Assembly: GCA_003232715.1 (NCBI GenBank)
Contig: QIJG01000232.1
Span: forward strand, 1 to 5,049
DNA: 5,049 nt
Direction: 5' to 3'
From: Nitrospirota bacterium
GTDB lineage: Bacteria; Nitrospirota; Thermodesulfovibrionia; Thermodesulfovibrionales; JdFR-85
A program made the translations under genes and the position numbers. Shown piece after piece: positions 1-4,490 of this stretch. Numbering within the stretch: position 1 is the first letter of the stretch; each line of letters opens with the position of its first letter. The notes under the pieces are model-generated. The model made no database searches. It was not told where the DNA came from and worked only from the letters and a program-made list of their open reading frames with translations.

Positions 1-412
1 CCACCCGCTTCTGAGGCAGCGTACTGCAGTAAACAACATTTGGGGTTCTCCGGTCAAGGCTCTGATGCCGACGCTTATGGTTGTAGAACTCGAAATACTC
101 CTTAAGTCCCTGACGAGCCTCCCCTACCGACTCATAAGCCTTCAGATACACGTCCTCGTACTTTACACTTCTCCAGAGCCTCTCGATAAAGACATTATCC
201 ATCCACCGGCCCCTGCCATCCATACTAACTCTAATACCCTGAGAGATGAGTATCTCCGTAAACGCCTCCGATGTGAACTGGCTGCCTTGGTCGGTGTTGA
301 ATATCTCCGGGTTCCCGAATTTTCCAAGCGCCTCTTCAAGCGCCTCGGTGCAGAACATAGTGTCCAATGTATTTGAAAGCCGTCATGACAGCACCCGGCG
401 ACTTGTCCAATC
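1..412 (-). pseudogene. IS3-family transposase (OrfB) fragment, 5'-truncated, with internal stop
   Basis: Reading right to left, the frame gives the C-terminal half of an IS3-family DDE integrase domain. Visible blocks are RLSNTLDTMFCTEALEEAL, NTDQGSQFTSEAF, GRGRWMDNVFIERLWRSVKY and FYNHKRRHQSLDRRTPN. The Asp of NTDQGSQ (290-292) and the Glu of FIERLW (182-184) are the second and third catalytic DDE residues. The first Asp and all of OrfA are missing. In the family the block before RLSNTLD reads roughly SRRVLSW; here the Trp codon is TGA (383-385), so the frame is closed. The 3' end of the gene runs off the window. Upstream homology stops near the IMDW codons (about 410-423), where a different gene begins. 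The element therefore did not insert by its own terminal repeats at this junction; a deletion or recombination trimmed it. It is non-functional as it stands. Family assignment is firm; the exact junction is uncertain by about 10 bases. Confidence 0.9.
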
Positions 413-556
413 CATAATAGCTTTGGTAAAAGCCATCAATTGACCTTTATATATTCCATAGTCGATAATCTCAATCTCATCTACAGAAATAGCTGCTGTA
501 GTTGAAGGAAAAGTCATGCTAAAAACAAAAAACATTATCAAAAATGTTTTTCTCAT
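413..556 (-). pseudogene. N-terminus of a secreted protein of unknown family, cut by the IS fragment
   Basis: An ATG at 556-554 overlaps the TGA of the upstream glycosyltransferase gene by one base (TGATG), a normal sign of translational coupling. The frame starts MRKTFLIMFFVFSMTFPS, a short basic start followed by a hydrophobic core. It continues TTAAISVDEIEIIDYGIYKG, so a Sec signal peptide cleaved near TTA-AIS is likely and the mature protein would be periplasmic. After about 45 codons the frame passes without a break into the transposase fragment and stops at 383-385. The actual open frame (383-556) therefore encodes 57 residues. I do not recognise the family from this short mature segment. 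It was presumably the third gene of the phosphatase-glycosyltransferase operon and lost its 3' part when the IS fragment was joined to it. The exported 57-residue chimera is probably meaningless. Confidence 0.7.
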
Positions 557-1665
557 CAAGAAGCCCTAATATATGATGCTTTTTTATCCATAACAATAGA
601 AACGATTTCAGAGGCAGCATTGGGATGGGCTAACTTCTTTACAGCCCTTTTCATCCTCGATAGTCTTGCTCTATCTGAAAGGAGTGTATCAATCTTGTAT
701 GCCAACGCCGGTAGGTTGTTACATCGAATAGCAGCGCCTTCCTCCAGAAAATGATCACTGTTCCTTTCTTCCTGACCGGGGACCGGATTTACAATAACCA
801 TGATGAGACCACTGGCTAATGCTTCTGAACTTGTAAGACCCCCGGGTTTTCCTACCAACATGTCTGAAGCAGCCATCCATTTGTCCATCTCACTTGTAAA
901 GCCAACTACTTTTAGGGGATGGCGCGTATCAGAGATACCCATAAGACGATGCTTGAGTTCCTCATTCCTCCCACAGATTACAATCACTTGAACGGGGTGC
1001 TGGACCTTTTGAATGACTTGAACTATTGACTCAACCGGTCCTACGCCAAATCCACCTATAGAGATAAGTATTGTTGTTTTATCAGGATCAAGACCGAGGT
1101 GTTGGCGTGTCTCCTGTCCGGACTTCTTTACAGCGAAGGCAGGATCAACAGGGATGCCGGTAACAAAAATTGATTCAGATGGAATCCCAATTTCGGTAAG
1201 ATAGACTTTAGTCTCCTCACACGCCACAAAATACCAGTCTACATCACGGAACAGCCACATGGCGTGAGCATCAAAATCCGTAACAACAACACCTACAGGT
1301 ATGTCCAGGTAGGTCTTCCTTCTTAAATAAAGGAGAATCTCCGCGGGGAGAAAGTGAGTGCAGATCGCAAGGCCGGGTTTCTCCTTTTTAAGGAGTTTTA
1401 TGAGAGGACTTGTATTGAGCCTGTTTAAGGCCATTCTCCGTTTCTGATATCGCCATGGACGGTCAAGGGCATTATAAACCCATCCAAGGAGTTCGGGTTG
1501 CCGGTTGATAAGGTCTATATATAAATCGGAATATGCCTTTCTGAAGACGGAATTGGTGTATTGGAGGACTTCTACATGGCGTGCTGAAATGTCTCTGTTT
1601 TCAAATGCCGTGACAAGTGCATCTGCTGCTCTCAGGTGCCCAGCCCCTGCTGCTGCAGAGAGCAC
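556..1665 (-). CDS. MGDG synthase / UgtP-like diacylglycerol glycosyltransferase (GT28)
   Basis: Family members transfer a sugar from a UDP-sugar to diacylglycerol at the cytoplasmic face of the membrane, making glycolipids. The N-terminal domain begins with the acceptor-side loop SAAAGAGHLRAAD (residues 3-15) and contains VVTDFDAHAMW (127-137), matching the MGDG synthase N-terminal domain. The C-terminal nucleotide-sugar domain has ISIGGFGVG (201-209), GKPGGLTSSEALASG (272-286) and NPVPGQEERN (293-302), the usual UDP-binding signature. No membrane span is evident, so association is probably peripheral. The 369-residue length is slightly short for the family. The only in-frame start is GTG at 1665, which sits inside the first beta strand (the frame upstream reads KYKIG before VLSAAAGAGH). 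An ATG at 1694 would give a natural start if one base were restored (see findings). The sugar and final product cannot be told from sequence. It follows the phosphatase gene on the same strand and overlaps the next gene by one base. Confidence 0.85.
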   Translation of the reverse strand: MLSAAAGAGHLRAADALVTAFENRDISARHVEVLQYTNSVFRKAYSDLYIDLINRQPELLGWVYNALDRPWRYQKRRMALNRLNTSPLIKLLKKEKPGLAICTHFLPAEILLYLRRKTYLDIPVGVVVTDFDAHAMWLFRDVDWYFVACEETKVYLTEIGIPSESIFVTGIPVDPAFAVKKSGQETRQHLGLDPDKTTILISIGGFGVGPVESIVQVIQKVQHPVQVIVICGRNEELKHRLMGISDTRHPLKVVGFTSEMDKWMAASDMLVGKPGGLTSSEALASGLIMVIVNPVPGQEERNSDHFLEEGAAIRCNNLPALAYKIDTLLSDRARLSRMKRAVKKLAHPNAASEIVSIVMDKKASYIRAS

Positions 1666-1738
1666 CCCGATCTTGTATTTACAGTTCGTTTCATTGCGCT
1701 CTATTCTTTAATATGGAGTTCCGACAAGCCGGCAAATT

Positions 1739-2437
1739 TCATCTCCTTAAACTGACCGCATAATGACGGACAAATTCCTTGAGCTCATACCAGAGGTCAT
1801 TGAACCCGAACGCTTGCATCTCAGCCTCAGCCTCTGTTAGGGACCATCTATCCACCTCCATACGATAAACTGCCGCCACGACACCCGTTCGATCCTGTCC
1901 CAGGGCACAGTGAACGTAGACCGGCTGGTTTACAGGGTCAGTCATGATAGCAATAATCCTCTTTACCGTCTTCGGGTCCACATCCTTAAACACACTCATA
2001 GGCACTTCCACTGATTTCATTCCAGCTGCCTCGACAGCCTCTTTCTCACTATGGAGAAAGCGCAAGTTGATAACAGTCCGTATGCCCATCTTTTTAAGCG
2101 TGCTATACCCTTCAGTCTTAGGTTGAGCGCCACGATAGATGTTAGGTGCAATACGTCCGACATTTGAAAGACCAGGTAAGCCGAAGATTCGCTCGGAGAC
2201 CTTCGCCCCCTCGGGTAGTGTAGCTATTGAAGAAATAGTCACGGAGACCGAAGATTTCTCACCAGCCAATGAAGGAGGGGAATCAGATGCAAGCCCTGCC
2301 CGAGATAGAAGTCCTATCATTACAATCAGGAAAACAGCTAAGATGACAGGTCTCACCTCTTGCTTTTGTCGCTTAGACAAATCATAGAGCTTAAAGGTAT
2401 CATTTAAAATCTTTTTCAGATAACCCCCCCATCGCAA
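1739..2437 (-). CDS. Membrane-anchored tyrosine/dual-specificity-type phosphatase (CX5R)
   Basis: The protein has 232 residues. A basic cytoplasmic leader (1-30) is followed by one hydrophobic segment, VILAVFLIVMIGLLSRAG (31-48), and the rest should lie in the periplasm. The catalytic domain begins near residue 95 with NIYRGAQPKTEG and MGIRTVINLR. It ends around the P-loop VHCALGQDRTGVV, where Cys177 is the nucleophile and Arg183 binds phosphate. Asp152 or Asp154 in KDVDPK is a candidate general acid. This is the cysteine-phosphatase fold found in bacterial DSP-like proteins. Such domains act on phosphoproteins, inositol phosphates or phospholipids, and the substrate cannot be read from sequence. 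Its position just before a glycolipid synthase makes a lipid or envelope substrate plausible (inference). The ATG at 2437 has AAGGGA about six bases upstream. A seven-G run lies at codons 3-5. The stop at 1739-1741 overlaps an ATG that opens a 13-codon frame of no clear meaning. Confidence 0.85.
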   Translation of the reverse strand: MRWGGYLKKILNDTFKLYDLSKRQKQEVRPVILAVFLIVMIGLLSRAGLASDSPPSLAGEKSSVSVTISSIATLPEGAKVSERIFGLPGLSNVGRIAPNIYRGAQPKTEGYSTLKKMGIRTVINLRFLHSEKEAVEAAGMKSVEVPMSVFKDVDPKTVKRIIAIMTDPVNQPVYVHCALGQDRTGVVAAVYRMEVDRWSLTEAEAEMQAFGFNDLWYELKEFVRHYAVSLRR

Positions 2438-2439
2438 TC

Positions 2440-2617
2440 CCTTGTCTGTTTAGATCCACAGTTTGGACAGTCACAAATCATTATTTCAGTAACAAACTGT
2501 TCGACATATGGGAATTCCTCGACAGCAACGCCCCTTGCTATCTTCGGCATATAGAATTCTAAGTAAATAAGTCTTGTGTTGTCAAGAAAATATGAGATGT
2601 GTCCCCATCTTCTTTCT
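2440..2617 (-). mobile_element. Probable left-end remnant of a Y1 (RAYT/IS200-like) transposase unit
   Basis: On the minus strand the segment begins with GGGGACACATCTCATATTTT (about 2606 downward). About 50 bases later comes an ATG (2552-2550) starting MPKIARGVAVEEFPYV. Y1-type REP-associated transposases commonly begin M-P-R/K-I-A-R followed by a short stretch ending in FP-(Y/H)H-V. I also recall GGGACA-type sequence in the leaders of such units; both comparisons are from memory. The match ends after about 15 residues; the expected HxTQRGN block and the catalytic tyrosine are absent. The open frame then continues by chance, through a CDCPNCGSK stretch, to 2416. The segment separates the phosphatase start from the higB remnant, so it probably arrived by insertion followed by decay. 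Its inner boundary near the phosphatase start is not defined by sequence. Confidence 0.45.
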
Positions 2618-2662
2618 AATGGCAATGCGTATGACGTCGAAATAACAGACTATCATAAATAG
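2618..2662 (+). pseudogene. higB: 3' remnant of a higB (RelE-superfamily) toxin gene
   Basis: The plus-strand frame reads NGNAYDVEITDYHK followed by TAG (2660-2662). This matches the conserved last strand of HigB toxins, typically DGNAYDVEIVDYH. It lies where higB belongs, immediately upstream of higA with ten bases between stop and start. The stop codon overlaps the AGGAGG used by higA, the compact arrangement of an intact higBA operon. Upstream of codon NGN the frame runs only 17 more codons to a stop at 2564-2566 and does not read as HigB. The N-terminal and central parts, including the catalytic core, are gone and Y1-transposase-like sequence takes their place. No toxin activity is expected. 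Confidence 0.7.
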
Positions 2663-2666
2663 GAGG
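2661..2666 (+). promoter_or_regulatory. Shine-Dalgarno of higA
   Basis: A perfect AGGAGG lies six bases before the ATG at 2673 and selects it over the in-frame ATG at 2679. It overlaps the stop codon of the higB remnant, so in the ancestral operon ribosomes finishing higB would have terminated on it. Confidence 0.85.
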
Positions 2667-2672
2667 ACCAAC

Positions 2673-2972
2673 ATGTTTATGCTTAAGAGAGCCCCGATTC
2701 ATCCAGGAAAAATTTTACTGGATGATCTGATGAAACCACTCGGGATTACTCAGAAGGAACTTGCCAAAGAATTAAAGACATCTTTTAGAACGGTTAATGA
2801 GATCGTCAATGGCAAAAGGGCTGTTTCTCCCGATATGGCCTTAAGGCTTTCCAAATATTTTGGGATGAGCGCTGATTTCTGGCTCAATGCACAGAAAAAT
2901 TATGACCTTCAAAAGGCATGGCAAAAGAATAAAGGCATCATTAAAGGAATAACCACAAGGAAGGCGGCCTGA
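2673..2972 (+). CDS. higA: HigA-family antitoxin, XRE helix-turn-helix
   Basis: The 99-residue protein has the usual length and layout of the HigA antitoxin family. The opening RAPIHPGKILLDDLMKPLGI (residues 6-25) is the family signature. It is followed by a helix-turn-helix, TQKELAKELKTSFRTVNEIV (26-45), then the NGKRAVSPDMALRLSKYFG and SADFWLNAQ blocks. In intact modules HigA neutralises the ribosome-dependent mRNA interferase HigB and represses the higBA promoter. All parts look sound and the ribosome binding site is strong, so the protein is probably made. Its cognate toxin is reduced to a 14-codon tail directly upstream, making it an orphan antitoxin. It could still act as a repressor, or protect against a related toxin elsewhere in the genome (inference). 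The native higBA promoter should have been lost with the start of higB, and what now drives transcription is not evident. It converges on the cyclophilin-like gene with three bases between the stop codons. Confidence 0.93.
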   Translation: MFMLKRAPIHPGKILLDDLMKPLGITQKELAKELKTSFRTVNEIVNGKRAVSPDMALRLSKYFGMSADFWLNAQKNYDLQKAWQKNKGIIKGITTRKAA

Positions 2973-2975
2973 CTT

Positions 2976-3350
2976 TTATAGTTTCTGAACGATAATCCTC
3001 TTTTCAGCCTTTGCCTCAATAAGTTCTCTGGCGTCACACTTGATTCTGCCTACAATGTTTACTTCACTTGCCGGAACCGGCTCAGGCCCTGTGCTCAGGG
3101 GTGTGGGACCAAAGAATATTGCTATTGCGCGGCCTGGAGGCCAGTATCCTATATCTCCTGCTTTTACTTTCATGGTAGCAGTCTCGTCAAGGGGCATATC
3201 AACAGGTATCTCAAAATAGAACTCATCTCCCCACACATTGAAAGTCGTCTCTATCGGAAGGACATCAAAGGTGGCACGGGCCGTTAGTGAATCAAAGAGC
3301 TCTCCTTCAAGAACTACCGGGCCTGCCTTTATCATTATTGGTATTGGCAT
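2976..3350 (-). CDS. Cyclophilin-like protein (DUF369 / TM1367 type)
   Basis: The 124-residue protein is a complete single domain of the small cyclophilin-like family (Cyclophil_like, formerly DUF369). Recognisable blocks are the start IPIMIKAGPVVLEGELFDS, then the central FNVWGDEFYFEIPV, and then the diagnostic AGDIGYWPPGRAIAIFFGPT (residues 64-83) with TGPEPVPASEVNIVGRI after it. These proteins share the cyclophilin beta-barrel. Their in vivo role is unknown, and prolyl isomerase activity should not be assumed. No signal peptide or membrane segment is present, so it is cytoplasmic. The start is supported by AAGG seven bases upstream of the ATG. The stop codon of the vapC pseudogene lies ten bases upstream on the same strand, so the two may once have been co-transcribed. 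No terminator is visible between this gene and higA, which converge, so some 3' transcript overlap is likely. Confidence 0.85.
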   Translation of the reverse strand: MPIPIMIKAGPVVLEGELFDSLTARATFDVLPIETTFNVWGDEFYFEIPVDMPLDETATMKVKAGDIGYWPPGRAIAIFFGPTPLSTGPEPVPASEVNIVGRIKCDARELIEAKAEKRIIVQKL

Positions 3351-3360
3351 AATTTTCCTT

Positions 3361-3671
3361 TTATGCTCTCAACACCTTGAGACCAGTGCATTCTTCTATA
3401 AAGTCAAAGTCTCTATCATTATGAAGGAGAAGAAGGCCGTTTTCCAGGCATATAGTGGCTATGATGCAGTCGACCGTCTTTCTTACGGTCTTGCTTTTTT
3501 TCTGCAATCCCTGTAAATCCCGGCCGCTTTAAGGTAGGTCTCGATGCCCTTTGCTCTGTGAATCGGGAATTCCAGAAGATATTCCTTAATTTTCTTAAAG
3601 TCCTTGTCTTCCCTTATCCCCTGAAGGATTTCCGTAAGGATTATCTCCGTAATGGATATATCTTCCTCTTC
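3361..3671 (-). pseudogene. vapC: VapC-type PIN-domain toxin, truncated and frameshifted
   Basis: Two minus-strand frames together give most of a PIN-domain ribonuclease. The first frame (3671 to about 3495) reads EEEDISITEIILTEILQGIR, then EDKDFKKIKEYLLEFP and YLKAAGIYRDCRKK. The second (about 3495 to 3361) reads SKTVRKTVDCIIATICLENG, then LLLLHNDRDFDFIEECTGLK, and ends VLRA-stop. They join if one A is added to the seven-A run (3495-3501 as T on the plus strand). The central Glu of TEILQG, the Asp of TVDC and the Asp of NDRD correspond to three of the usual PIN acidic residues. The N-terminal part with the first catalytic Asp (normally near DTxVxI) is missing, and a stop at 3672-3674 closes the frame. 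No vapB antitoxin gene is adjacent; the position is occupied by an unrelated plus-strand gene tail. Family VapC toxins cut tRNA or rRNA, but this copy should be inactive. Confidence 0.85.
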
Positions 3672-3674
3672 TTA

Positions 3675-3794
3675 GATGAGCCTGTGCAGGGTCCGTTGCT
3701 GGGGAGAATTCTGCATGTAGTTGTAACCCCTCGTGTTTCACCAAGGAAAGTGATTACAGTATTTTTTGACCGCAGAGCAAGGAGGCAAAAATGA
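3675..3794 (+). pseudogene. 3' remnant of a small gene coupled to DUF2283 (possibly DUF4258-like)
   Basis: The plus-strand frame reads LDEPVQGPLLGRILHVVVTP followed by RVSPRKVITVFFDRRARRQK and a TGA at 3792-3794. The TGA overlaps the next gene's ATG in the classic ATGA arrangement, and the RBS for that gene lies inside the last codons. The LHVVV and VITVFFDRRARR blocks resemble the C-terminal beta strands of the small DUF4258-type proteins often encoded just before DUF2283. That assignment is from memory of the family and is tentative. Upstream of about 3675 the same frame is simply the antisense of the vapC pseudogene, so the N-terminal half of this protein has been lost. The left boundary is approximate. 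Confidence 0.5.
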
Positions 3795-3991
3795 GATTAA
3801 AAGTTGACAAGGAAAGCGATGCTCTTTATTTCCGACTGGATGAGTCGTCCATCGTAGAATCAGAGGAAGTCGAGCCAGGTGTGATTCTGGATTTCAACGC
3901 AGATGGCAAGGTAGTGGGTGTTGAAATGCTCAATCTCAGTGTCAGAATAAACCCCGAGCAGTTAAAAGTCCTTCAATTCGAGACAGTATAA
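3791..3991 (+). CDS. DUF2283 family small protein
   Basis: The 66-residue protein is full length for DUF2283. It shows the family pattern KESDALYFRLDES near the start, then EEVEPGVILDFNADGKVVGV and EMLNLS. DUF2283 genes often sit directly downstream of DUF4258-type genes, and the pair is suspected to be toxin-antitoxin-like. I know of no settled biochemical role. The start is well supported: AAGGAGG ends six bases before the ATG (3791), and the ATG overlaps the stop of the upstream gene remnant. It is cytoplasmic, with no membrane or export signal. Because the partner is truncated, the protein is probably an orphan. Its original promoter would have lain upstream of the lost 5' half of the partner gene. 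Confidence 0.88.
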   Translation: MRLKVDKESDALYFRLDESSIVESEEVEPGVILDFNADGKVVGVEMLNLSVRINPEQLKVLQFETV

Positions 3992-4408
3992 TATCCGCTA
4001 ACGAAATCCAGTGCTTGCAAACGTAGTAGCTGAAGCCAGCCCTTGAATCGTGACAAAATAACCATTCTGAAAAATAATCAAATAGTAAACTACATCATTC
4101 CGAACCCCGAAGATGGTTCTTGAAACATGAAATTTAAGGGATAGATTGTGTAAAATTCGGGAAGGCAGATTTCGGGAAGGCAGATATAGTTCAGGGAGTC
4201 AGGAGGATTTGCAGATAGTCTTTATTGATTTTGATAACAGGGGGAGGCAGAGGGATATAATCGTGCAGGTTACAGGGGAGCAGAGAGGATAGAGGGGCAA
4301 CTGAAACTGCCTTTCAGACAGGATTAACTGGATAAAGGAAGGATAGGTTTGAAAATTTTCTCCTGAATCAAGCTATCAACCAGGCAACAACAGTTTTTAA
4401 ACAATCCC
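3992..4408. other. Gene-free stretch with purine-rich sequence and short repeats
   Basis: No open frame here has a credible start, ribosome binding site or family match on either strand. Contents are a perfect 15-bp tandem duplication (4156-4185), a G/A-rich plus strand from about 4190 to 4350, a small hairpin (CTGAAA/TTTCAG, 4301-4317) with no T-run, and GACAGGATTAACTGGATAAA (4318-4337). The last resembles the dispersed GACAGGATTAACAGGAT motif that I recall from many environmental bacterial genomes. No clear terminator follows the DUF2283 gene. It may be decayed intergenic or former element sequence. Confidence 0.6.
4156..4185. repeat. Perfect tandem duplication of a 15-mer
   Basis: TTCGGGAAGGCAGAT occurs twice head to tail (4156-4170 and 4171-4185) with no spacer and no mismatch. 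There are only two copies, and no third copy is visible nearby. Confidence 0.95.
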
Positions 4409-4437
4409 TTGACAGCTCCCATTTTATGTGCTACTTT
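4409..4437 (+). promoter_or_regulatory. Sigma-70-type promoter of the hydrogenase small-subunit gene
   Basis: A consensus -35 box TTGACA (4409-4414) is followed after exactly 17 bases by TACTTT (4432-4437), preceded by TGC as an extended -10 (TGn). The -10 box itself is weak. Transcription should start near 4443-4446, leaving a leader of about 45 bases before the ATG at 4491. A TATAAA at 4437-4442 is a less well spaced alternative -10. Confidence 0.6.
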
Positions 4438-4475
4438 ATAAACTAATAACCCTGTATTTAAACCTTAAACCAGGA

Positions 4476-4482
4476 AAGGAGA
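4476..4482 (+). promoter_or_regulatory. Shine-Dalgarno fixing the hydrogenase start
   Basis: AAGGAGA lies eight bases before ATG 4491. The longer in-frame start at 4428 has no such site, falls inside the predicted promoter, and would put 21 extra residues ahead of the Tat signal. The 4491 start is therefore preferred. Confidence 0.8.
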
Positions 4483-4490
4483 AAGTATTT

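Noticed and set aside
383..385. TGA in the transposase frame as a UGA=Trp genetic code
   Set aside because: TGA is the natural stop of several genes here (higA, the phosphatase and the glycosyltransferase), and Trp is encoded by TGG throughout, so recoding is not supported.
65..443. Plus-strand open frames at 65-376 and 246-443
   Set aside because: They are antisense to the well-matched IS3 transposase codons, have no ribosome binding sites and do not resemble any family.
2416..2625. A 69-residue minus-strand protein with a CDCPNCGSK zinc-ribbon-like stretch
   Set aside because: Its start is antisense to the higB remnant, its middle looks like a Y1-transposase start, and only one CxxC pair is present. 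It is better explained as a composite frame over mobile-element debris.
3238..3516. Plus-strand open frame 3238-3516
   Set aside because: It is antisense to the start of the cyclophilin-like gene and the vapC 3' end, with no supporting signals.
3558..3674. N-terminal part of the plus-strand frame 3558-3794 as coding
   Set aside because: This part is exactly antisense to conserved PIN-domain codons; only the segment from about 3675 on reads as a protein tail.
4156..4185. Tandem 15-mer as the start of a CRISPR array
   Set aside because: There are only two copies with no spacer between them, and no cas gene or leader is present.
4301..4317. CTGAAA/TTTCAG hairpin as a terminator
   Set aside because: The stem is only six pairs, low in GC, and lacks a following T-run. 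It lies about 310 bases after the nearest upstream gene.
4428..4490. Longer hydrogenase start at 4428
   Set aside because: It lacks a ribosome binding site, overlaps the predicted -10 box, and would place 21 residues before the normal Tat-signal protein start.
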